Below are positions 48,701 to 60,900 of a stretch of 64,000 bases of DNA, piece after piece. The DNA is from Solea solea (taxonomy: Eukaryota; Chordata; Actinopteri; Pleuronectiformes; Soleidae), in NCBI RefSeq assembly GCF_958295425.1, contig NC_081147.1, positions 202,001 through 266,000 on the forward strand. Direction: 5' to 3'. A program made the translations under genes and the position numbers. The notes beneath the pieces were generated by a model. The model was not told where the DNA came from, ran no database searches, and was given only the letters and a program-made list of their open reading frames with translations. Positions within the stretch are counted from its first letter, which is position 1. Each line of letters begins with the position of its first letter.

Positions 48701-51700
48701 AAAACTATAAATGTAATTCTGTCTGCTGTCACCAGGGGGCGCTGTATTTGAAAATGAATATTTTCATATAGACGTGTTCAGGGCCGGACTGTCATCAATC
48801 CTTGCAAGTTTGGTTCAGATCGGACCAGGATTGGCAAAGTTGTAACAGTTTGTTTTTTTAGAATTTTCTACCACCACCAGGAGGCGCTGTTTTCAAAATG
48901 TACCATTTCAGCAACATAGTCGTCTTCAGCAACTAACCATCATCAACTATAGCAAGTTTGGTTGGGATCAGACCTTCCATCGCGAAGTTATAAGAGTTTC
49001 ATTGTCTGTTATGAAAAATTATTATTATCTCCAATTTTGGCGCCCCCTATCTCGTACGCCATACAATATTTTAAAAAGCTTTTGATAACTTTTGATGCTC
49101 AACTCGTCCACATTGATCTCACCAAGTTTGAAGGTGATCGCACAAAAGCTCTAGGAGGAGATAATTGAAATACAAGCTGTCATATTGTCTGCTGTCACCA
49201 GGGGGCGCTGTTTTCGAAATTTAATATTTTCATATAGACGTCTTTAGGGCCGGACTATCATCAATCCTAGCAAGTTTGGTTCAGATCGGACCAGGATTCA
49301 CGAAGTTGTAGCAGTTTGATTTTTTGTCCCAAAAATCCGACTTTGCGTCATTGCCATGGCAACACCGTTAAACGATTTGTCGTCATATTGATCACGCATC
49401 ATCTACCATGTGTTTTGACTGTTGTCACCAATTTTGAGTGCAGCACGATTATCTGTGTAAAAGTTATTCCCGAAATCGTAAAAAAACTTTTTTTTTGTGT
49501 ATTTTCTTTCACCACAAGGAGGCGCTGTTTTCAAACTTCACCGTTTTTTCATAGACGTCTTCAGCCATGGCCCATCATCAATCATAGCAAGTTTGGTTCG
49601 GATCGGACCTTCCATCGCAAAGTTATAAGAGTTTTTTTTTTCTGATGCGAAACATCAGAATCATCACGAACTTTGCCGCCCCCTATCTCGTGCGCCATGC
49701 GACATTTGAAAAAAATTTTGATACCGTGAGCTCCTCAACTGGTCCACAGGGACCTCACCAAGTTTGAAGGTGATCGCACGAAAACTCTAGGAGGAGTTAG
49801 TTCAAATACCATTGCTGCGAATTCGCCAAAATCGCCAAAAAATGGCCAATCAACTCAAGATGGCGGATTTCCTGTTGGGTTTGGATCATGGTCATAATGT
49901 AATTTTTTCTTCATCCTGACCCACTACACATGTGTACCGAATTTCTTGCATGTGCGATATTTGTGTTGGTCATGGTGAATTTGGACAGGTGGCGCCGCAC
50001 TTATTGGCCCCTCCCACATTCAATTTTCGACGCACATTCCTCGAACCTTTTTCAGACGTAAATTTACACCAGGATTGATGCGGTCACAAAAATTGGTGAG
50101 TTTTGGGGTATGGGAAAGGCCTCAAAAAGGCAATTCATTTGGGGGAATAATAAGAATAATAATAATAAAAATAACTAGTACCGCGCGCGGTTCTGAACGG
50201 GTTCGAGCCGACCCACGCGGGTCGCCGTGTGCCACGGCTCCCCGCGTGCCTCGCGCTCTCACCCGTTCATTCACCGCGCGCGGTACTAGTTATTTTCAGT
50301 ACTAGTTATTTTCAGCGGCGTCCCCGTGCATGTCGATCCAAATTTCGGGGGGGATCGCGGCAACGTATGGCAAAGTTATAGGGCACTTCCTGTTAAAAAT
50401 GGCCGACTTCCTGTTCAGTCAAATGCGCGTCCGTAAACGTGTTCAGGGAAGTTCCCTTGTCTTACATATCAAGTTTTATTCAGATCGGACAATCTTAGAG
50501 TTTACTTCCTGTTTCGGGCATTCCACTTCCTGTAGGGAGGTGACCTTTTACGGACATGCTCAGGACAGGTCCCTGGTGTCACATATAAGATTTTGTGCAA
50601 ATCGGACAACGTACGGCAAAGTTAGAGGGCACTTCCTGTTTAAAATGGCCGACTTCCTGTTCGTCTCCGGAAACATGTTCAGGGAAGGTCCCGTAACTCA
50701 CATATCTAGTTTCGTGTCAATCGGACAATGTAAGACTTTACTTCCTGTTTCGGGTGTTCCACTTCCTGTAGGGAGGTGACCTTTTACGGACATGCTCAGG
50801 ACAGGTCCCTGGTGTCACATAAAAGGTTTCGTGCAAATCGGACAACGTACGGCAAAGTTAGAGGGCACTTCCTGTTTAAAATCGCCAACTTCCTGTTCGT
50901 CTCCGTAAACGTGTTCAGGGAAGTTCCCTTGTCTTACATATCAAGTTTTGTTCAGATTGGACAATGTAAGACTTTACTTCCTGTTTCGGGCGTTCCACTT
51001 CCTGTAGGGAGGTGACCTTTTACGGACATGCTCAGGACAGGTCCCTGGTGTCACATATAAGGTTTTGTGCAGATCGGACAACGTACGGCAAAGTTAGAGG
51101 GCACTTCCTGTTTAAAATGGCCGACTTCCTGTTCGGTCAACGGCGTCTCCGTTAACATGTTCAGGGAAGGTCCAGTAACTCACATATCTAGTTTCGTGTC
51201 AATCGGACAATGTAAGACTTTACTTCCTGTTTCGGGCGTTCCACTTCCTGTAGGGAGGTGACCTTTTACGGACATGTTGAGGAAGGGTCTGGGGTCCCAC
51301 ATACTAAGTTTCAAGTGGATACAACAATCCCTGTTGGAGCAGCATCAAAAACTATAAATGTAATTCTGTCTGCTGTCACCAGGGGGCGCTGTATTTCAAA
51401 ATGAATATTTTCATATAGACGTGTTCAGGGCCGGACTGTCATCAATCCTTGCAAGTTTGGTTCAGATCGGACCAGGATTGGCAAAGTTGTAACAGTTTGT
51501 TTTTTTAGAATTTTCTACCACCACCAGGAGGTGCTATTTTCAAAATGTACCGTTTCAGCAACATAGTCGTCTTCAGCAACTAACCATCATCAACTATAGC
51601 AAGTTTGGTTGGGATCAGATCTTCCATCGCGAAGTTATAAGAGTTTCATTGTCTGTTGTGAAAAATTATTATTATCTCCAATTTTGGCGCCCCCTATCTC

Positions 51701-54700
51701 CTACGCCATACAATATTTTAAAAAGCTTTTGATAACTTTTGATGCTCAACTCGTCCACATTGATCTCACCAAGTTTGAAGGTGATCGCACAAAAGCTCTA
51801 GGAGGAGATAATTGAAATACAAGCTGTCATATTGTCTGCTGTCACCAGGGGGCGCTGTTTTCGAAATTGGATATTTTCATATAGACGTCTTTAGGGCCGG
51901 ACTGTCATCAATCCTAGCAAGTTTGGTTCAGATCGGACCAGGATTCGCGAAGTTGTAGCAGTTTGATTTTTTGTCCCAAAAATCCGACTTTGCGTCGTTG
52001 CCATGGCAACACCGTTAAACGATTTGTCGTCATATTGATCACGCATCATCTACCATGTGTCTTGACTGTTGTCACCAATTTTGAGTGCGGTACGATTATC
52101 TGTGTAAAAGTTATTCCCGAAATTGTAAAAAAACTTTTTTTTTGTGTATTTTCTTTCACCACAAGGAGGCGCTGTTTTCAAACTTCACCGTTTTTTCATA
52201 GACGTCTTCAGCCATGGCCCATCATCAATGGTAGCAAGTTTGGTTCGGATCGGACCTTCCATCGCAAAGTTATAAGAGTTTTGTTTTTCTGATGCGAAAC
52301 ATCAGAATCATCACGAACTTTGCCGCCCCCTATCTCGTGCGCCATGCGACATTTGAAAAAACTTTTGATATCGTGAGCTCCTCAACTGGTCCACAGGGAC
52401 CTCACCAAGTTTGAAGGTGATCGCACGAAAACTCTAGGAGGAGTTAGTTCAAATACCATTGCTGCGAATTCGCCAAAATCGCCCAAAAATGGCCAATCAA
52501 CCCAAGATGGCGGACTTCCTGTAGGTTTCACGGGAAAGTCGTCATCGACTTTTTTGACCGTCCCCACCTAATGAACGTGTGTACCAAGTTTCGTTCACGT
52601 ACGTTAAACCCGACATGAGTTGACCTAATAGAAGTTTTTTGCGTGACTTTTTAGCCCCTCCCACTTCCAATTTTCCACGCATTTTCCCCGAACGACTTTC
52701 AGACGTAAATTTACACCAGGATTGATGCGGTCACAAAAATCTGTGAGTTTTGGGGTATGGGAAAGGCCTCAAAAATGCGATTTACTTTTAGGAATAATAA
52801 TAATAATAATAATAATAATAACTAGTACCGCGCGCGGTTCTGAACGGGTTCGAGCCGACCCACGCGGGTCGCCGTGTGCCACGGCTCCCCGCGTGCCTCG
52901 CACTCTCACCCGTTCATTCACCGCGCGCGGTACTAGTTATTTTCAGTACTAGTTATTTTCAGCGGCGTCCCTGCGCATGTCGTTCCAAATTTCGAGGGGG
53001 ATCGGGCAACGTATGACAAAGTTATAGGGCACTTCCTGTTTAAAATGGCAGACTTCCTGTTCGGTCAAGTGCGTGTACGTAAACGTGTTCAGGGAACTTC
53101 CCTTGTCTTACATATCAAGTTTTGTGCAGATCGGATAATCTTAGAGTTTACTTCCTGTTTCGGGCATTCCACTTCCTGTTGGGAGGTCATCTCTTGCAGA
53201 CATGCTCAGGACAGGTCCCTGGTGTCACATAAAAGGTTTCGTGCAAATCGGACAACGTACGGCAAAGTTAGAGGGCACTTCCTGTTTAAAATCGCCAACT
53301 TCCTGTTCGTCTCCATAAACGTGTTCAGGGAAGTTCCCTTGTCTTACATATCAAGTTTTGTTCAAATCGGACAATGTAAGACTTTACTTCCTGTTTCGGG
53401 CGTTCCACTTCCTGTAGGGAGGTGACCTTTTACGGACATGCTCAGGACAGGTCCCTGGTGTCACATATAAGGTTTTGTGCAGATCGGACAACGTACGGCA
53501 AAGTTAGAGGGCACTTCCTGTTTAAAATGGCCGACTTCCTGTTCGGTCAACGGCGTCTCCGGAAACATGTTCAGGGAAGGTCCAGTAACTCACATATCTA
53601 GTTTCGTGTCAATCGGTCAATGTAAGATTTTACTTCCTGTTTCGGGCGTTCCACTTCCTGTAGGGAGGTGACCTTTTACGGACATGTTGAGGAAGGGTCT
53701 GGGGTCCCACATACTAAGTTTCAAGTGGATACAACAATCCCTGTTGGAGCAGCATCAAAAACTATAAATGTAATTCTGTCTGCTGTCACCAGGGGGCGCT
53801 GTATTTGAAAATGAATATTTTCATATAGACGTGTTCAGGGCCGGACTGTCATCAATCCTTGCAAGTTTGGTTCAGATCGGACCAGGATTGGCAAAGTTGT
53901 AACAGTTTGTTTTTTTAGAATTTTCTACCACCACCAGGAGGTGCTGTTTTCAAAATGTACCGTTTCAGCAACATAGTCGTCTTCAGCAACTAACCAGCAT
54001 CAACTATAGCAAGTTTGGTTGGGATCAGACCTTCCATCGCGAAGTTATAAGAGTTTCATTGTCTGTTATGAAAAATTATTATTATCTCCAATTTTGGCGC
54101 CCCCTATCTCGTACGCCATACAATATTTTAAAAAGCTTTCGATAACTTTTGATGCTCAACTCGTCCACATTGATCTCACCAAGTTTGAAGGTGATCGCAC
54201 AAAAGCTCTAGGAGGAGATAATTGAAATACAAGCTGTCATATTGTCTGCTGTCACCAGGGGGCGCTGTTTTCGAAATTTAATATTTTCATATAGACGTCT
54301 TTAGGGCCGGACTATCATCAATCCTAGCAAGTTTGGTTCAGATCGGACCAGGATTCACGAAGTTGTAGCAGTTTGATTTTTTGTCCCAAAAATCCGACTT
54401 TGCGTCGTTGCCATGGCAACACCGTTAAACGATTTGTTGTCATATTGATCACGCATCATCTACCATGTGTTTTGACTGTTGTCACCAATTTTCAGTGCGG
54501 TACGATTATCTGTGTAAAAGTTATTCCCGAAATTGTAAAAAAACTTTTTTTTTGTGTATTTTCTTTCACCACAAGGAGGCGCTGTTTTCAAACTTCACCG
54601 TTTTTTCATAGACGTCTTCAGCCATGGCCCATCATCAATGGTAGCAAGTTTGGTTCGGATCGGACCTTCCATCGCAAAGTTATAAGAGTTTTGTTTTTCT

Positions 54701-57700
54701 GATGCGAAACATCAGAATCATCACGAACTTTGCCGCCCCCTATCTCGTGCGCCGTGCGACATTTGAAAAAAATTTTGATACCGTGAGCTCCTCAACTGGT
54801 CCACAGGGACCTCACCAAGTTTGAAGGTGATCGCACGAAAACTCTAGGAGGAGTTAGTTCAAATACCATTGCTGCGAATTCGCCAAAATCGCCAAAAAAT
54901 GGCCAATCAACGCAAGATGGCGGATTTCCTGTTGGGTTTGGATCATGGTCATAATGTAATTTTTTCTTCATCCTGACCCACTACACATGTGTACCGAATT
55001 TCGTGCATGTGCGATATTTGTGTTGGTCATGGTGAATTTGGACAGGTGGCGCCGCACTTATTGGCCCCTCCCACATTCAATTTTCGACGCACATTCCCCG
55101 AACCTTTTTCAGACGTAAATTTACACCACGATTGATGCGGTCACAAAAATCTGTGAGTTTTGGGGTATGGGAAAGGCCTCAAAAACGCGATTTACTTTAA
55201 GGAATAATAAGAATAATAATAATAATAATAATAATAATCCTTCCAGTTTCAATAGGGTTCTTGCAACCTTGTTGCTCGAACCCTAATAATCCTTCCAGTT
55301 TCAATAGGGTTCTTGCAACCTTGTTGCTCGAACCCTAATAATAATAATAATAAAAATAACTAGTACCGCGCGCGGTTCTGAACGGGTTCGAGCCGACCCA
55401 CGCGGGTCGCCGTGTGCCACGGCTCCCCGCGTGCCTCGCGCTCTCACCCGTTCATTCACCGCGCGCGGTACTAGTTATTTCCAGTACTAGTTATTTTCAG
55501 TACTAGTTATTTTCAGCGGCGTCCCCACGCATGTCGATCCAAATTTCGGGGGGGATCGGGCAACGTATGGCAAATTTATAGGGCACTTCCTGTTTAAAAT
55601 GGCAGACTTCCTGTTCGGTCAAGTGCGTGTCCGTAAACGTGTTCAGGGAACTTCCCTTGTCTTACATATCAAGTTTTGTGCAGATCGGATAATCTTAGAG
55701 TTTACTTCCTGTTTCGGACATTCCACTTCCTGTTAGGAGGTCATCTCTTGCAGACATGCTCAGGACAGGTCCCTGGTGTCACATAAAATGTTTCGTGCAA
55801 ATCGGACAACGTACGGCAAAGTTAGAGGGCACTTCCTGTTTAAAATGGCCGACTTCCTGTTTGTCTCCGGCAACATGTTCAGGGAAGGTCCGGTAACTCA
55901 CATATCTAGTTTCGTGTCAATCGGACAATGTAAGACTTTACTTCCTGTTTCGGGCGTTCCACTTCCTGTAGGGAGGTGACCTTTTACGGACATGCTCAGG
56001 ACAGGTCCCTGGTGTCACATATAAGGTTTTGTGCAGATCGGACAATATACGGCAAAGTTAGAAGGCACTTCCTGTTTAAAATGGCCGACTTCCTGTTCGG
56101 TCAACGGCGTCTCCGTAAACATATTCAGGGAAGGTCCCGTAACTCACATATAAGGTTTCGTGCAAATCGGACAACGTACGGCAAAGTTAGAGGGCACTTC
56201 CTGTTTAAAATGGCCGACTTCCTGTTCGGTCAACGGCGTCTCCGTAAGCATGTTCAGGGAAGGTCCAGTAACTCACATATCTAGTTTCGTGTCAATCGGA
56301 CAATGTAAGACTTTACTTCCTGTTTCGGGCGTTCCACTTCCTGTAGGGAGGTGACCTTTTACGGACATGTTGAGGAAGGGTCTGGGTTTCCCACATACTA
56401 AGTTTCAAGTGGATACAACAATCCCTGTTGGAGCAGCATCAAAAACTATAAATGTAATTCTGTCTGCTGTCACCAGGGGGCGCTGTATTTGAAAATGAAT
56501 ATTTTCATATAGACGTGTTCAGGGCCGGACTGTCATCAATCCTTGCAAGTTTGGTTCAGATCGGACCAGGATTGGCAAAGTTGTAACAGTTTGTTTTTTT
56601 AGAATTTTCTACCACCACCAGGAGGCGCTGTTTTCAAAATGTACCGTTTCAGCAACATAGTCGTCTTCAGCAACTAACCATCATCAACTATAGCAAGTTT
56701 GGTTGGGATCAGACCTTCCATCGCGAAGTTATAAGAGTTTCATTGTCTGTTATGAGAAATTATTATTATCTCCAATTTTGGCGCCCCCTATCTCGTACGC
56801 CATACAATATTTTAAAAAGCTTTTGATAACTTTTGATGCTCAACTCGTCCACATTGATCTCACCAAGTTTGAAGGTGATCGCACAAAAGCTCTAGGAGGA
56901 GATAATTGAAATACAAGCTGTCATATTGTCTGCTGTCACCAGGGGGCGCTGTTTTCAAAATTTAATATTTTCATATAGACGTCTTTAGGGCCGGACAATC
57001 ATCAATCCTAGCAAGTTTGGTTCAGATCGGACCAGGATTCGCGAAGTTGTAGCAGTTTGATTTTTTGTCCCAAAAATCCGACTTTGCGTCGTTGCCATGG
57101 TAACACCGTTAAACGATTTGTCGTCATATTGATCACGCATCATCTACCATGTGTTTTGACTGTTGTCACCAATTTTGAGTGCGATACGATTATCTGTGTA
57201 AAAGTTATTCCCGAAATCGTAAAAAAACTTTTTTTGTGTGTATTTTCTTTCACCACAAGGAGGCGCTGTTTTCAAACTTCACCGTTTTTTCATAGACGTC
57301 TTCAGCCATGGCCCATCATCAATCATAGCAAGTTTGGTTCGGATCGGACCTTCCATCGCAAAGTTATAAGAGTTTTGTTTTTCTGATGCGAAACATCAGA
57401 ATCATCACGAACTTTGCCGCCCCCTATCTCGTGCGCCGTGCGACATTTGAAAAAACTTTTGATACCGTGAGCTCCTCAACTGGTCCACAGGGACCTCACC
57501 AAGTTTGAAGGTGATCGCACGAAAACTCTAGGAGGAGTTAGTTCAAATACCATTGCTGCGAATTCGCCAAAATCGCCAAAAAATCGCCAATCAACCCAAG
57601 ATGGCGGATTTCCTGTTGGGTTTGGATCATGGTCATAATGTAATTTTTTCTTCATCCTGACCCACTACACATGTGTACCGAATTTCGTGCATGTGCGATA

Positions 57701-57894
57701 TTTGTGTTGGTCATGGTGAATTTGGACAGGTGGCGCCGCACTTATTGGCCCCTCCCACATTCAATTTTCGACGCACATTCCCCGAATCTTTTTCAGACGT
57801 AAATTTACACCAGGATTGATGCGGTCACAAAAATTGGTGAGTTTTGGGGTATGGGAAAGGCCTCAAAAAGGCAATTCATTTGGGGGAATAATAA

Positions 57895-57925
<31 letters not shown>

Positions 57926-60900
57926 CCTTCCAGTTTCAATAGGGTTCTTGCAACCTTGTTGCTCGAACCCTAATAATAATGATGATGATAAGAATAAAGA
58001 TCTCTAGGATAATAACTACTGTAATCTGCAGAGACCCCTCAGAAGGTTCACAGGTTGGACCGTTACAAGGAAATAATCCGAAGTCTTCCTCGAGTCAACA
58101 GGACGACTCTGACTGCTCTCATGGGTCACCTGTTCAGGTGAGGCCACACCCACAGACCTGTGGCTGCTCACAGCAGCAGCAGCAGCAGCGGTTGTCATAG
58201 TAATGGCTGTTGTTTGTCGTTGTTAGGGTGCAGAAATGTGCAGACCTGAACCAGATGTGCACCAAGAACCTGTCGCTGCTCTTCGCTCCCAGTCTCTTCC
58301 AGACGGACGGCAAAGGAGAACATGAGGTGAAGATCGTTGAGGATCTGATCGACAACTACCTGTACGTCTTCGATGTGAGTACATCTCCCAGGTAACCAGG
58401 TAACCTGGTAACCTGTAACCACGCCCACACTTCCTGTGTGTTATTCATAAAAAGGCTCAGGTGATATCGACTTGTTTCAGATCGATGAGGAGCATCAGAC
58501 TCAGATCGAGCTGGAAATCAGCCTCATCACCACATGGAAGGACACGCAGGTAACCATCAATACAGACACTGATCAATCAGTGATCGATCACTGATCGATC
58601 ACTGATTGATGGAGTGTGTGTGCAGTTGTCTCAGGCTGGAGATCTGATCATCGAAGTTTATCTGGAAATGAAGATTCCAGATAGTTGCATCACACTGAAG
58701 GTGAGTCTGTTAGCGAGGCTAGTATCGTTACCATGGTTACTGAAGGAGGAGCATGTTCAGGTGTGAGCTATGACCTCTGACCCCTGCAGGTGTCCCCCAC
58801 CATGTGTGCTGAAGAACTGACCAATCAGGTTCTTTACATGAGGAACGTCCCTGCTGGAGACAAAGACATCTGGATGACGTTTGAGGCCATTGAAGATGGA
58901 CAGCTGGGTGAGACAGAGACACACCTGTCTGCCTCTCTGACACACCTGTCTGTCTGTCTCTCTGACACACCCGTCTCTCTCTCCCTCTGACAGAGCGTCC
59001 TTTACATCCTAAAGAGAAGGTCCTGGAGCAGGCTCTGCAGTGGTGTAAAATGGCTGACCCAAGCTCCGCCTACCTGGTGGTGAAGAGAGTTCCTATTGGA
59101 GAAGGAATCAACATTCTCACCTGTACGATCACCTGTGATCAATAACATCAGTGATCAGTGATCAGTGATGAGCAGACAGACAATTGAATGTCTTGCTCTC
59201 TCTCTGCAGCCTATAAGAGTGACATCATGAAAGTGGGCGTGGTCTGGTGTAGGGAGGAGCCTCAGAAGTTTCTTCAGGGAAACAAGTTCCAGGAGAGAAC
59301 GTTCCAGATCAAAGAGCAGAAACTGCTGCTGCTCAAAGACAAGAAGGTAACCAGACCAGAACCTTAGACCACAGACCACAACCTCAGTCCATCAGACCAG
59401 AGACCAGAACCTCAGTCCATCAGACCAGAACCTTAGACCACAGACCAGAACCTCAGTCCATCAGACCAGAACCTTAGACCATCAGACCAGAACCTTAGTA
59501 CTGGGACCAGAACCATGGTCCAGAGACCAGAACCTCAGACCACAGACCAGAACCTTAGACCACAGACCAGAAACCTCAGTCCACCAGACCAGAACCTTAG
59601 ACAACAGGCCAGAACCTCAATCTATCAGACCAGAACCTTAGACCAGAGACCAGAACCTCAGTCCACCAGACCAGAACTTTAGACCAAAGACCAGAACCTC
59701 AGTCCATCAGACCAGCGACCAGAACCTCAGTCCATCAGACCAGAACCTTAGACCACAGACCAGAACCTCAGTCCATCAGACCAGAACCTCAGTCCACCAG
59801 ACCAGAACCTTAGACCACAGACCAGAACCTCAGTCTATCAGACCAGAACCTTAGACCAGAGACCAGAACCTCAGTCCACCAGACCAGAACCTTAGACCAT
59901 CAGACCAGAACCTCAGACCACAGACCAGAACCTCAGTCCACCAGACCAGAACCTTAGACCAGATACCAGAACCACAGACCAGAACCTTAGACCAGATACC
60001 AGAACCTCAGACCACAGACCAGAACCTTAGACCAGAGACCAGAACCTCAGTCCATCAGACCAGAACCATAGCCCTGAGACCAGAACCTCAGACCACAGAC
60101 CAGACAGGTCTGAACTCCCTCTTTGTTGCTGTTTTTGTTCAGAGCATCAAACCAGAGAAGGAGTGGTCTCTGAAGACCATGAAGGTCTACATCGGCATCC
60201 GCAAGAAACTGAAAGCTCCAACCAGGTAAGAGGGACCTGAATCCATTTTCATCATCCATGTGGTTTTTAACCTGAGATCTAACGTGTGATTGGGCGAGGT
60301 TGAGGTCAGAGGTCGTCAGCTGATGACCTGTCTGTGCACCTGCAGGTGGGGCCTCACTGTGATGTCAGACAAACACCAGCTGTGAGTCAAAACCTGTCAA
60401 TCAATAATCAATGTTGTGTCATGTGATGAGTTAGCTGTGATTCTACGTATATCACAAAGAAGACCTGAAGAACCTGAACCTGCACTTGTTCCTGTAGTTC
60501 TGTAGAATGTAAGAAGGCCGTGGCCTCGCGTGGATCCTTGTGGAACACCAGGGGACGACCACAGATAGACAGAGCTGGGTTAACTGTGTGCTGTTCTGTC
60601 AGTAGGGGGCAGTGTTTGGCTGTGTAGTGATGAAAGCTTCACTCCTCAGGTTCCTGTGCTGCAGCTGTGAGGGCGACCTGTGGGACTGGACCACCTGCTT
60701 CCTCAAAGCTCAGGTCAGTCTCAGGTCAAATCCCAGAATTCCCTCTGATCCAGGTGTGACTTACAGAATTCTGGGTATTTTCCAGAACGATGGGCCCGGT
60801 CCTCCGGTTCTGCGACGCCACTCATCGTCCGACATTTCCAAACAGAAGTTCGGGACGATGCCGCTCGTCCCGATCAGAGGAGACAAGAGAGAGAGTAACA

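Larger units (their letters stand above)
43190..57990 (+). repeat. macrosatellite: six tandem units of 2.2-2.6 kb
   Basis: Units begin with GGTTCTGAACGGGTTCGAGC at 43190 (first base in gap), 45633, 47789, 50189, 52836 and 55374; lengths about 2443, 2156, 2400, 2647, 2538 and 2617. Each has (i) a GC-rich inverted-repeat spacer, (ii) two to four copies of an about 245-bp module (GGCAAAGTTAGAGGGCACTT, AAAATGGCCGACTTCCTGTT), (iii) a unique part with CACCAGGGGGCGCTG motifs, and (iv) an (AAT)n tail. Units are highly similar. Open frames shared by the units show mainly replacement differences, so I do not call genes. The family class is not known to me. Confidence 0.95.

Noticed and set aside
44741..57386. 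A 109-codon open frame ([13 protein letters not shown] start) and 64-68 codon frames repeated in the macrosatellite units
   Set aside because: Differences between copies are mostly amino-acid changing and one frame start is lost in places, so the similarity reflects recent unit duplication, not selection on a protein.
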